A stretch of 64,000 nt of DNA, taken from contig CP142451.1 of NCBI GenBank assembly GCA_038049695.1, positions 124,097,501 to 124,161,500 of the forward strand, written 5' to 3'. The notes below the pieces were generated by a model. That model had not been told where the DNA came from, did no database searches, and worked only from the letters and a program-made list of their open reading frames with translations. Positions 1 through 9,991 of the stretch are shown one piece after another. The position numbers and the translations under genes were made by a program. Each line of letters opens with the position of its first letter. Within the stretch, counting starts at the first letter, position 1. The DNA comes from Cinnamomum chago. Taxonomy: Eukaryota; Streptophyta; Magnoliopsida; Laurales; Lauraceae.

Positions 1-1263
1 TGCACCTGTATCGGTAGACATTTTAAACCATAGTTGTTAATGCAATGTTAATGGTATAAAAAAAATATGATAATTTCTAATGGAGTATTTCAAACTTTTG
101 CTGGTAATTCATGTTTTTGACCTCTTGTCATATCTTGCTTCAATCGAAGAAGGACAAAAAAAGGTTTATTATTTTAGTTGTTTACTGATCTCTGATCGAG
201 TCCGAATCCCCTGTTTTATTCGAACAGTGGAAATGCTATTTTGTCCAGTCCCTGATCGCCACGTGTAAAAGACGGCCATATCAGCTGGATGATCTCAACT
301 GCTTTGCTGAAATGAAAAAGAAAATTAGTGGGACTTTTTTACAAATACAAAAATAGGTGCGGAGGCGGCCCTTGTTTCCGATGGAGAAGTGGAGGCCGGA
401 ATCGGACGGAATCTGACAGAATCCGGCAAATTGAAGGTGGCATCTGCACCCTTGAGAGCCAGCGCCACCACATCATAGGTGGTCAGTCATCTTAGCCGTC
501 GGGAAAGTGCCGAGCCGAGTTCTTGAAGCCTTGCGTGGTTCTCGGATCTCCGTCGACACTCAGTTGTTGCTCCGGGTTCGGATCCTGTGGTAGATGGGGT
601 GTTTTCCTCCTCTGGTTCTGGATGTTGCCAGATAACTCAAAAGGAAGTGACCCATCATTAATCATACTAATGGCAGTTTAGGGTTTGCACAAAAAATATG
701 AATTTCCACACAAAGAAAATAATCAGCCATTCTGATAGATTATGTTGTTGTTGACCTTGTCATCAAGGCCATAATCATAAGAATATTCCCAAAAAATCAG
801 AAAAAAAAAATTCCCAATTTATCCAACCCTAAAATCTCTGCACTACATACATGATCATTTCGTTTCCCTTTCCTCCATATCGGAGGGAAAGCCCAAATCT
901 TGTCTCTCAAAGCCCTAATCTCCCACAAGTCAGTCGCTTCGCGGGATAATTTAGATGGAGAGAGTCTCTCTCTTGGAGACTAAGAAGGGACGGTTTTTTA
1001 CATTTGTAAAAAAGACCCACTGGTTTTCTTTTTCATTTCAAGAAACCAGTTGAGATGGTCTACAGCTGGTATGACCATCTTTTACACGGGCAGTGAGCAA
1101 CCGGACCAAACAGCATTCCCCTGTTTCGTTATAACAGGGAATCCGGACTAGTAAAATATGATTTGGTCAATTTCGTGTGTGCGTTGTTTTACTAGCTACT
1201 TGCATCTTTTAATGCAAGCCAAGAAAGATTCGTAGCTTCTCGAGCTAATAGATGTTCTATTGC

Positions 1264-1272
1264 CTATATATG
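1264..1272 (+). promoter_or_regulatory. Probable TATA box of CNL-A
   Basis: CTATATATG lies 83 bp upstream of the CNL-A start codon. The same motif sits at the same 83-bp distance before CNL-B (51,901), and the leader between them is nearly identical. The transcription start is inferred about 30 bp downstream, not seen. Confidence 0.6.
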
Positions 1273-1347
1273 CCACAGGTCCAAGTGAATTGAAGTCGCT
1301 CTGCATACAAATATTTCTGTCTCTTTGCGCATACAAAGAAATATAGT

Positions 1348-4300
1348 ATGGCAGATGCACTTGTCTCAGTTGTTGTGGAAGGGTTGTGTGCCATAGCTAA
1401 AGATGAGGTGGGCCAGTTCGTTGGTGTCAAGAAAGAGCTCGAAAACCTTTCTAGCACATTCATGGCCATTCAAGCTGTACTAGAGGATGCTGAGAGGCAG
1501 CAAGTGACGAAAAAGGTGGTCCGAGATTGGTTGGGGAAGCTCAAAGATGTTGCATACGAGATGGAGGACATACTAGATGAGTGGAAGATGGAACCTCACA
1601 GATCGCATGGAGACAAAGATGATACTCGTAAGCGTAAGCGCTCTTGGTTTCCCAATCTCTCACTATTTTCCAAGCAAACAACATTCCGCCAGGACATTGC
1701 ACGTGGGATAAGGGAAATAGCAGAAAGACTAGATCAAATTTCAAAAGAAAAGGATGCATTTAATTTCAATGAAGTTAGTAAAAGGGAAGTAGACGACATG
1801 CCTAATATGAAAGAACGAGAAACCTCTTCACTAATTGATAAATCAGAGATTTTTGGCAGAGATGTTGTTAAAGATGAAATCGTTAATAAGTTGGTTAGTG
1901 AAACTACTAGAGAGAAAAGGTCATTTTCTGTTGTTTCAATAGTAGGGATGGGTGGATTGGGGAAGACGACCCTTGCTCAACTAGTCTACAATGATGAGAC
2001 GATAAAGAAACATTTTGAGAAGAGAATTTGGGCCTGTGTATCCGAAGATTATGATGTGAATAAGATTTTAAGGAAAGTTCTTCAATCCATGGGTGGGTCT
2101 ACAGATGGGGACCTGGACTTGGATACATTGCATCAAAGAATTAATGCAGTTTGTGCCAAAAACCGATTTTTACTCGTGTTGGATGATGTCTGGGACGGAA
2201 AAGTATGGGAAAAATTGAGGGTTCCACTTATAGGTGCTGCACCAGGTAGCAGAATAGTGGTCACCACTCGTAGTCGTACAGTTGCAGACGTAATGGAAAG
2301 GACTTGCCATCATGATTTGGGCATTTTATCTGATTCAGATTGTTGGAAACTATTTACATCCAGAGCATTCAGAGGAAGGAACGAGGAAGAGTGGCCGCCG
2401 GAGTTGACTGTAGTAGGTAAGCAAATTGTACATAGGTGCAAAGGTGTACCTCTTGCCATAAGGGCGGTTGGAAGTCTTCTGTCCTTCAAAAGGACAAAGG
2501 TAGAATGGCAAATGGTCTTAGAAAGCGAAACATGGGAATGGAAATCACCTGAGGGTGTTGACATTTTACCTGCTCTGCTGTTGAGCTATTATAATTTGCC
2601 CATCCATTTGAAACAATGCCTCTCATTTTGCTCGTTGTTTCCGAAAGATTATGAGCTAGGAAAGGATCAATTAGTGAAGTTATGGATGGCTCATGGTATC
2701 ATTAAATATGAGAGAAGAGAAATTGAAGAAATTGGTGAAACGTATTTTGATGATTTGTTGACACGTTCATTGCTTCAAGATGCTGAGAAAGACAAAGAAG
2801 GGAACATAGTCAAATGTAAGATGCATGATCTTGTTCATGATCTAGCAAGATTTGTCACAACTGGTGACTACTGTATGATGGAGATTGGAGATCCGAACTT
2901 ACCTTCTGTTAATAGCCATCATCTATCACTGCTTGTGAATCATAATGTTTCATCCATTCCATCTCCTTTATGCAGTGCAGAACATCTACGTACACTCTTA
3001 TTATTTGGATCATCAACAATTAAGGAAGTCCCTCATAGTTTATTCAACCATCTGAAATTTCTTAGAGCTCTAGATTTAAGGAGAACTAAGATTGAAAATC
3101 TGTCGAGTTCCTTAGGGAAACTAAAACACCTAAGGTATCTTGATTTGAGTGGGTTGTATATCACAGAGCTGCCTGAATCTGTGACTGACCTCTGTAATCT
3201 GCAAACTCTGAAACTTAATGGCTGCAAGAGACTTTGTCTATTGCCAAGTGGTATGAGCAAAATGCTTAAACTGCGGCATCTTGAAATTGTTGAAACTAAT
3301 GATCTCACATTTTTACCAATCGGACTAGGGATGTTGAGTTCCCTTCTTACATTGAGCAAGTTCCTCGTGGGGGATGAGAAGAACAGAGGTTGTAAGATTG
3401 GAGAACTGAGAAATCTCAACATTCTTAGAGGAAAATTACAAATACAAAATTTGGAGAAGCTAATAATAAATCCTGATGAGGCTAGAGAAGCAGAACTCGA
3501 CAAGAAATGTCACCTTCAAGGGCTCGTTTTAGAATGCAATGACAAGACAGAAGAAGAATGGGGAATGTTAGGAGAAGTCGAGATGGAAAAGATGGAGAGA
3601 GTATTTGAAGGCCTTAGACCACCTCACTCAAACCTAAAACTCTTGGGCATCCGAAACTATGCGGGTTCAAAGTTCCCAAGTTGGTTGGAGGTTGCGGAAT
3701 TTCCCAGTCTATGTACAGTCGAACTGACAAACTGCAAAAAGTGTAGATTAGTGGCAGGGCTCCACAAATTGCCTTCACTTGAAGAGCTGACATTATCTGG
3801 AGCTGATGTAATAAAAGTGGTGAGTGGTGATTTTTTTGGGAATGGTAATGAGGGTGGAGTGAAAGGAAGAGCGTTCCCAAAGCTGAAGAAACTTTATTTA
3901 GAGGGGATGTCGAATTGGGAAGAATGGAAGTTGGCAAAGAAAGATGGAGAGGTTATGCCATCTCTCGATGAATTGTATATTTCTAATTGGAACAAGCTGA
4001 AGGTACTGCCATACTGCCTCCCCAAAACTTTAAGGCGAGTAGAAATTAACAATTGCAGCGAAGTTATTTGGGCGCCTGACAATCCACTCCCACTCCTTGA
4101 ATATTTGTCTCTCCAAGGTGATGTAAGAGGGATATTATCTAACCCACTACCATGCCTCCCTGCTCTCAAGAAATTAGAGATTGGGTATACATCTATCGAG
4201 TCGCTCCCCTCTGTTGGATTGGGATTACTTGAATCACTCAACATTCTTCTTATCTACAACTGTAATGGATTGGCATCTCTGCCTAATGGGTTGGGGCAGC

Positions 4301-4575
4301 TGCCAGCGCTACAAAGTATTAGTGTCTTCTATTGTTCTGAACTGCGGTCTCTGTTTGATGGGTTTGAACGACTCAAATCGCTCCATCGACTAGAAATCTC
4401 TGACTGCCCCAACTTGAGGCCTTTACCAAATCTGCAACACCTCACTGCACTTGAAATGCTAATAATCAACGGCTGTCCACTTGTAATGGAGCGGCTGGAT
4501 AAAGATAAAGGAGAGGACTGGTGCAACATATCCCACATCCCATACATTGAAATTAATCGCGAAAGAATTCAATAA
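1348..4575 (+). CDS. CC-NBS-LRR disease resistance protein (RGA-like), copy A
   Basis: An intracellular immune receptor of the CNL class; 1075 residues in one uninterrupted exon. The order is an Rx-type coiled-coil domain (about residues 1-125), NB-ARC (about 165-430), then leucine-rich repeats (about 545-1060). NB-ARC motifs are all present: P-loop GMGGLGKTT (200-208, Lys206), kinase-2 LLVLDDVW (275-282), RNBS-B GSRIVVTTRSR, GVPLA (366-370), RNBS-D CLSFCSLFPKDYEL and MHD (492-494, sequence MHDLVHDLA). ATP/ADP binding and switch function are inferred from these motifs. The start ATG follows a conserved leader and TATA box and opens the usual MA-D-A-L-V N-terminus. The length is normal for the family and no frame break is visible. 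It is paralogous to the gene at 51,985; it has one residue fewer in a late LRR (PNLQHL instead of PNGLQHL). Confidence 0.95.
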   Translation: MADALVSVVVEGLCAIAKDEVGQFVGVKKELENLSSTFMAIQAVLEDAERQQVTKKVVRDWLGKLKDVAYEMEDILDEWKMEPHRSHGDKDDTRKRKRSWFPNLSLFSKQTTFRQDIARGIREIAERLDQISKEKDAFNFNEVSKREVDDMPNMKERETSSLIDKSEIFGRDVVKDEIVNKLVSETTREKRSFSVVSIVGMGGLGKTTLAQLVYNDETIKKHFEKRIWACVSEDYDVNKILRKVLQSMGGSTDGDLDLDTLHQRINAVCAKNRFLLVLDDVWDGKVWEKLRVPLIGAAPGSRIVVTTRSRTVADVMERTCHHDLGILSDSDCWKLFTSRAFRGRNEEEWPPELTVVGKQIVHRCKGVPLAIRAVGSLLSFKRTKVEWQMVLESETWEWKSPEGVDILPALLLSYYNLPIHLKQCLSFCSLFPKDYELGKDQLVKLWMAHGIIKYERREIEEIGETYFDDLLTRSLLQDAEKDKEGNIVKCKMHDLVHDLARFVTTGDYCMMEIGDPNLPSVNSHHLSLLVNHNVSSIPSPLCSAEHLRTLLLFGSSTIKEVPHSLFNHLKFLRALDLRRTKIENLSSSLGKLKHLRYLDLSGLYITELPESVTDLCNLQTLKLNGCKRLCLLPSGMSKMLKLRHLEIVETNDLTFLPIGLGMLSSLLTLSKFLVGDEKNRGCKIGELRNLNILRGKLQIQNLEKLIINPDEAREAELDKKCHLQGLVLECNDKTEEEWGMLGEVEMEKMERVFEGLRPPHSNLKLLGIRNYAGSKFPSWLEVAEFPSLCTVELTNCKKCRLVAGLHKLPSLEELTLSGADVIKVVSGDFFGNGNEGGVKGRAFPKLKKLYLEGMSNWEEWKLAKKDGEVMPSLDELYISNWNKLKVLPYCLPKTLRRVEINNCSEVIWAPDNPLPLLEYLSLQGDVRGILSNPLPCLPALKKLEIGYTSIESLPSVGLGLLESLNILLIYNCNGLASLPNGLGQLPALQSISVFYCSELRSLFDGFERLKSLHRLEISDCPNLRPLPNLQHLTALEMLIINGCPLVMERLDKDKGEDWCNISHIPYIEINRERIQ

Positions 4576-4576
4576 G

Positions 4577-4671
4577 GTATGGATTACGATTGACAACTCC
4601 ATCTCTCTCTCTCTATATATATATATAAATATGGAGATATTTTCTATGCATTTTCCACTTTTCTTTTGCAG
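4577..4671 (+). other. 3'UTR intron of CNL-A
   Basis: The stop codon TAA is followed by one G and then a GTATGG donor; the acceptor TTTTCTTTTGCAG ends at 4671. The same arrangement exists in copy B (55,241-55,334), with both splice sites conserved. It is an inferred intron; no transcript is available. An intron so close to the stop should not trigger nonsense-mediated decay. Confidence 0.65.
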
Positions 4672-4892
4672 TATTCTGAATTGCTGATGGTCAAGGATGA
4701 GCAAAAGAAATGGGTACATGAACAGCAGCTTCAAGCCTTTGAAAGCTTCTTCTCCACAACTAGTTGTTCGATTCAGTTCTATTACAAGCCCTTTTTTCAT
4801 ATGTTCTCTTATTTTTTCATTAGCTTCTCAAATCTGAAATGGACATGTATATAGTTGAATTTAATTTTCCCTTAGTCTCCTGTCTTAAAAGT

Positions 4893-5167
4893 TTGAATGT
4901 TCATCAGGTGGCTACTTATCAGACAGCTGTGTGTTGTACTTGTACAAGCATGCCATATGATGGTTGGCATGCACATATCCCATGTGGTAAATAATGGGCA
5001 TGTATCAAGTTGAACTATATATTGTGATTTAATTTCATCTTAGTTTCCTGTGTTGGAATTTATTCAACTGTGTCATCAGGTGGCCACTCATCAGATAGTT
5101 TTGTTTGTTTTGGAGGCAAGCCATGCGATGGTTCACTTGCACATATCCAACGTGGTAAATAATGGAA
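4893..5167 (+). repeat. Diverged tandem repeat in the CNL-A 3' region
   Basis: Two imperfect units of about 170 bp. Each contains TCATCAGGTGGC-CACTYATCAGA-like sequence, then a GCATGCCATATGATGG / CCATGCGATGG segment, then CACATATCC and TGGTAAATAATGG. Unit ends fall near 4995 and 5167. The pair is also present in copy B (about 55,580-55,810), so the repeat predates the segmental duplication. Function unknown; it may be 3'UTR sequence. Confidence 0.6.
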
Positions 5168-5923
5168 GTTCCATCTCCAGTCTTCAATTCAATGCATACA
5201 ATTTATTCTAGTGATATGATGAGTATGGATGTAAAAAATCTCATCCTAGCCCACTATCTAGTTTCAAAAAATGAGCCGAGTTCAAGTCGACTCAGACTTG
5301 AGAAATGGTGAATCAAGTCACCTAGTTGGTGGATTCCCATGGTTTTTGGCTCTAGATGCACCTTTTTTTTTTTAATTTTTCTTTTATTATTGGGAAAAAG
5401 CAGGAGGCTTTTGAGGACATTTTGCAATTATGCTAGAAGATCAAAATCATTTTTTTTCAAAGATTCAAGCATTTGAATATAGTTGTACTTTTCATCCCAC
5501 TGAATAAAATGTGTAAATGTAGGTGTTTATAATAACTTTAAGTTCAGATGATTTAGACAAGGAGAACCTCATGGGAGATTGCCCAGCACAGGGTAGTCTG
5601 TTACTTGAAGCTCTGATCAAAATAATCAATTTTTGGGTCCTATAAATTGGCACACTTGTCATGGTTAAATACAGGAAGACTGTTGATCTGTGTCGAGGGG
5701 GGCAGGGGGCACCATCGGAATGGTGAGGTTTGTTTGATTTGCTCTTACTTTGTTAATATCTGAATTTCAAATTTGTACTAATTTGTTTACTTTTGAAGAG
5801 GTTGGAAATGATTATAGATCACCTGAAAGTTTGACGAATTTTTACAATGGCAATTGTTTGGCCAATGGGAAAAATATTGCTTCTAAACTATTCAAGCAGA
5901 CGACGTGCTAGCAAGTCGCAAAC

Positions 5924-6482
5924 TTGGTCGAGTCCATGTCCATTTTTAGAGCCCTCGGTTGGTTTTGTTGTGAGTCTGCTTCAAACAGTAAAACTTTGTT
6001 CTGTGATCTTCTTTATATTCCTAATGGAAAATATGCCATGTCTATGCAATCTATCTTGGTCTTCTCTAGTCATGCTTTCTTATTCAGATGCAGGGGAGAA
6101 AACAGTCAAATCGGGAGAAACCCATTTGCACTGAAGTCCATCAAAGGGGATGGTTTCTCTAAAATATGTCTATTCTCTGATGCATTGGAGGTTGTCAAGG
6201 CCATCAAAGAATATGGAGATTGGTCTATCAATTTCTATATTGTGGGTATATTAGCCTTGGAAGTTGTTTTGAAAATTACTAAGTCTCTTATATTCCCAAG
6301 AACTTTTCCTTGCTGTGGTTTCTTTCTTTTGCTCCTTAAATTTTTTTTTTTTTTATTATGAACTGAAAGGATTAGATATCTTGACATTACACTTGTATTC
6401 ATTTACTCAATCTTTCTAGAGTAACCATCCTGTTGGTAATGCTGCTGCTGATGGAATAGATGTGAAACAGTTTGATCTGAAG
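5924..6482 (+). pseudogene. RNase H-like (RVT_3-type) remnant, copy A
   Basis: An open stretch of 145 codons from 5924 contains LFSDALEVVKAIKEYGDWSI, which resembles the plant RNase H-like domain of non-LTR elements and related host proteins (the acidic SDA..VV..I pattern). After a possible intron, an exon from 6420 reads SNHPVGNAAADGI, resembling the terminal N..ADxLAK motif. Catalytic residues other than the two Asp positions are not identified. The copy at 56,569 is also open. Identification is from motif pattern alone. Other possibility: an unrelated host exon set. Confidence 0.4.
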
Positions 6483-8308
6483 TAAGAAATGCTGTAGTCG
6501 AGATTGGTAATGATCTTGAATATGTAAGTTCTTTTATTGGGACAGGAGGCCCATGTTGCACGGTTACTGCTTTCTAGAGTTGGACTTGCTTCAGATCTTC
6601 AGTTATCTATTCTACTTCTGGATAATCGGCTGTCTTGGTTTTACTAAGGGCTGCTTAATGAAAATTGACATAAAAAACCTAACCAGCATCACATAGTTAT
6701 CTTTTTCTTTTAAAAAGAAAATGTTATATATTAGACAAAAAAAGTTCAAGTTTTAGGTCTATTTATCTGATAACACATCCGCTTATTTGTTAATCTGAAA
6801 CTATTGCTAGTTGGAGCATGGGCTTGATGTGGGCCATGTTGGATCAGCCTGAAACCAACATACTTATCTTTTATTTATGCACTTTTTAAATTAAGCGTAA
6901 ATTATGATCATTGAAGCCTGATATATCCAATCTATCTAAATTAGCTTTGTAAGTTTTACTTTTCCTTTGAGCCCTGTTTACAGCGATATTTTTTTAGCAA
7001 CTCCCCAAGCTATCGTGGCTTTTCTCACTATTTCATTTAATGCCTTTACTATTCTCCACCTTTTCCTAAATTCTTGAACATATAATTCAATACGCCTTAT
7101 GTGCACTATTTTGGTATTCTATTTGCGTGCCTGAAATATTTCTAATGATGTTGCTTGATATTCTCTTCAATTGGAACTTCAGGTGAGTTTCCTATGTTTC
7201 TTTTCCTCATTTGAACCTTTCTTACACCTCCACACATCCCTCTTACCATGTGCATCTCTCAACATGTACGTATGGCTTCTTCACAAGATTCAGCTTCATA
7301 TGAGGCAACAGGTTTAAGTGTTTCTTGTAAAGATGGCCTTTAAAACAAAGTAGTACTTGACGATCACATAAATAGTCCACTAGCTTGTCTCCACTTGCCC
7401 CCACATAAAACTGATCTTGTTTGCTCTATTTAAGACCCTCCGAGTTGCTCAATCGTTGCTCCCAAATGTCAAGATTTTTCATGTCCTTGCACTAAATTAT
7501 TTTAGTTTTCACTCACTGATCTTCTTTACTCTCAAATCCGCTAAACCTGCTGATTACGTGTATTCTAGTTTTGAACTTCTATTTTCAGCCCATTTGACTC
7601 AAATCTTCTTCAAAGTTGTACGTTATCATTTGCTTGCTTTCTTGTCTACCAATGAGTACAACATCATCTATGAACGATAGACACAAAGGCATTACTTTTT
7701 GATTATCTGTTTTATGGTGTTTATAACCAAGGTCAATAGGTAGGTCTCAAAAGCTGACCCTAGATGTCATCCAACTCCCACTGGGCTCTTAGGTGTCTCT
7801 CCACGCAGTTCTCACAGTCACACTTGTACCCATCCCATTTTGAAATTTTTTTTTTTCATTTTCTTTGTTTTTTTGTAGGATTGGATATTTGGAAGTAGGC
7901 CCATCAATGAAGTTTTTGTTACCAATAAAGAGGGCCCAGACCCAGCCGTCATCAACCTTAATCAGGACCTGGCATGTGCTGATTCTGTGCCTCAATAGAA
8001 GATGTTGTATTGGCCAAGGCCAAGCACAGGGCTACTACGCATAGGATCTTGATGTGCCAATTAGGCACTTTGACAGACATAGATATTGCCTTCCATATTT
8101 GATTTACTTTTTTCCCCTGAATGTTGACAACAATCTAAAATTCTTGCTATCAGGCTTCCGAAAAAAGAATCCTGCTACCTTCATGATGGCCAATATTGCA
8201 GATATTCACCCAGAATTGGTGAACCCATATGCTATTGAGTTGGTTTCTCATATCAGAAGGGAGTATACCACTAAGCTTGACCAGGTCTGAGTTTGTTGCT
8301 GTGTTAAT

Positions 8309-8610
8309 TGTTAAAGTGTAAACTTGTATGTTAAATAGGCCCAATTCACTTGTATGATAATAGGCCCGGCCCACTTGTACATATGAGATCTAGTCTAACT
8401 TGTACAGCAAGACTAAATCAATTGCTAGGATGTTTTACCATATTTAGAGATTTAATTAGGTTCTGATTTGATGATTTGTAGCCTAAACTTAGGCAATGTA
8501 AATTCTATATAAAGAAGAGCAATCCAAGAATACGATATTCGATTGGAAAGCATTTTCACAGAAGTCTCTCTCTCTCATGCAAGTCTCTCTCTCTCTCTCT
8601 CTCTCTGTCA
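8309..8610 (+). repeat. Copia 5' LTR
   Basis: It runs from TGTTAAAGTGTAAACTTG to CTCTGTCA. A TATA-like CTATATAAAG is near 8508. The 3' part is a CT microsatellite longer than in the 3' LTR, which accounts for the 10-bp size difference. Confidence 0.95.
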
Positions 8611-8622
8611 TGGTATCAGAGC
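8611..8622 (+). other. Copia primer-binding site (tRNA-iMet)
   Basis: TGGTATCAGAGC directly abuts the 5' LTR. It is the canonical complement of the initiator methionine tRNA 3' end used by plant copia elements. Confidence 0.95.
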
Positions 8623-9313
8623 TTTGGTTCTGAGATCTCATTCCCTCTGAGAGACTTCCTTCGTTAATTAAGAGTTATCTCTTTGTTTCTTCTCTTCTCT
8701 TTGCCTGGAGTATCTCTGATCATGGGTGGCCCATCTCTGATCAATCACCTGTAGCCAACAACCTACATGGTGATGATCGACTACTCTTCAAAGTTATTTT
8801 GAAGATTTTTCTGGATTTTTTTCTCCTCTGATAAGGTGCCATTCATCCTCTTCTTCATCTGGCGACTTTGGTGGTTTTCTCTCAAAAGGATTTCATCTCC
8901 ACCGTACAACTTTGTGGATATTTATCCAAATCCCATCAAATTTGGACTAGAGGACACACTTTTGATCTCCTTCAGGTTGATGTCCTCTGATATGTGATTG
9001 GACCAAGCAGTGGGGCCCACGCATCTCTCCAGCACAAAAATTCCATGTCGTCAGGCATTGTTTTTTTCTGTTCTGGGGCAAACTTTGCTGAAAGCAGTTC
9101 TCAGCCACTACAACTACTTCTATCTTGCTGGGTTAGTGAAATCATCTCAGATTACATCACAGATTTTGATCTTCTGTGATTTTTTTGTTATACACTGCTA
9201 GTTTGAATACTCTGGATCTCTGATTAGTGTGTTTTCAAGTTGCAAATTTATTGAGTTGGATTCTCTGGGTTGCTGTTACTGTTTTTTTCTAAGTATATCT
9301 CTGCATTGATATT

Positions 9314-9991
9314 ATGGAGAAAAATGACATCACTCTGATCAAGTTTAATGGTAAAAACTATACTACTTGGTCTTTTCAATTTCAAATTTACCTTAAGGGT
9401 AAAGAACTCTGGGGACATCTTGATGGTTCGGATCCCAAACCTACTGATGATAAGCTTCTCGCTAAATGGGAGGTTAAAGATTGCCAGATCATGACTTGGA
9501 TATTGGGATCTGTCGATCCACAGTTTATCCTGAACCTTCGCCCATACAAGACTGCAAAAGAAATGTGGCTTTATTTAAAGAAGATCTATTTTCAGGAAAA
9601 TTCTGCTCGACGGTTTCATTTAGAACATGAAATCTCGCAGTTTGTTCAAGGGAACTTGTCGATACAGGATTACTACTCTCAGTTTACAAGTCTGTGGACT
9701 GATTATGCTGAGATTATTTATGCTGACCTCCCCGCTGCCTCCTCATCCTTTATTCAAGAGATCCATCAAATAAGTCAGCGGGATCAGTTTCTGATGAAGT
9801 TACGGCCACAATTTGAAACTATCCGCTCCAACTTAATGAGCAGGGTGCCATCCCCCTCACTCGAATCATGTTTGGGCGAACTCCTTAGAGAGGAACAGCG
9901 CTTGGTGACTCAGACTACACTTACACAGACTGCTCCTCAGGCGGCTTCTATCGATGTTGCTTATATGGCCCGGGGTAAGCCCGAGACATGA
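9314..9991 (+). CDS. gag: Copia gag (N-terminal part)
   Basis: 225 codons of capsid-like protein. It opens with LIKFNGKNYTTWSFQFQIYL, the standard start of copia gag (UBN2 / Retrotran_gag_2 type: fold-and-bind of element RNA in a cytoplasmic particle), and has the conserved W..W and Y...EMW.YL patterns. The frame ends at a TGA (9989-9991), just before the CCHC zinc knuckles. These normally belong to gag but lie here in another frame, so a single-base frameshift near 9980 is likely. Confidence 0.9.
   Translation: MEKNDITLIKFNGKNYTTWSFQFQIYLKGKELWGHLDGSDPKPTDDKLLAKWEVKDCQIMTWILGSVDPQFILNLRPYKTAKEMWLYLKKIYFQENSARRFHLEHEISQFVQGNLSIQDYYSQFTSLWTDYAEIIYADLPAASSSFIQEIHQISQRDQFLMKLRPQFETIRSNLMSRVPSPSLESCLGELLREEQRLVTQTTLTQTAPQAASIDVAYMARGKPET

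Noticed and set aside
3033-3503. Minus-strand open frame of 156 codons across the CNL-A LRR region
   Set aside because: A shadow of the plus-strand LRR coding sequence; a similar shadow occurs in copy B and has no domain.
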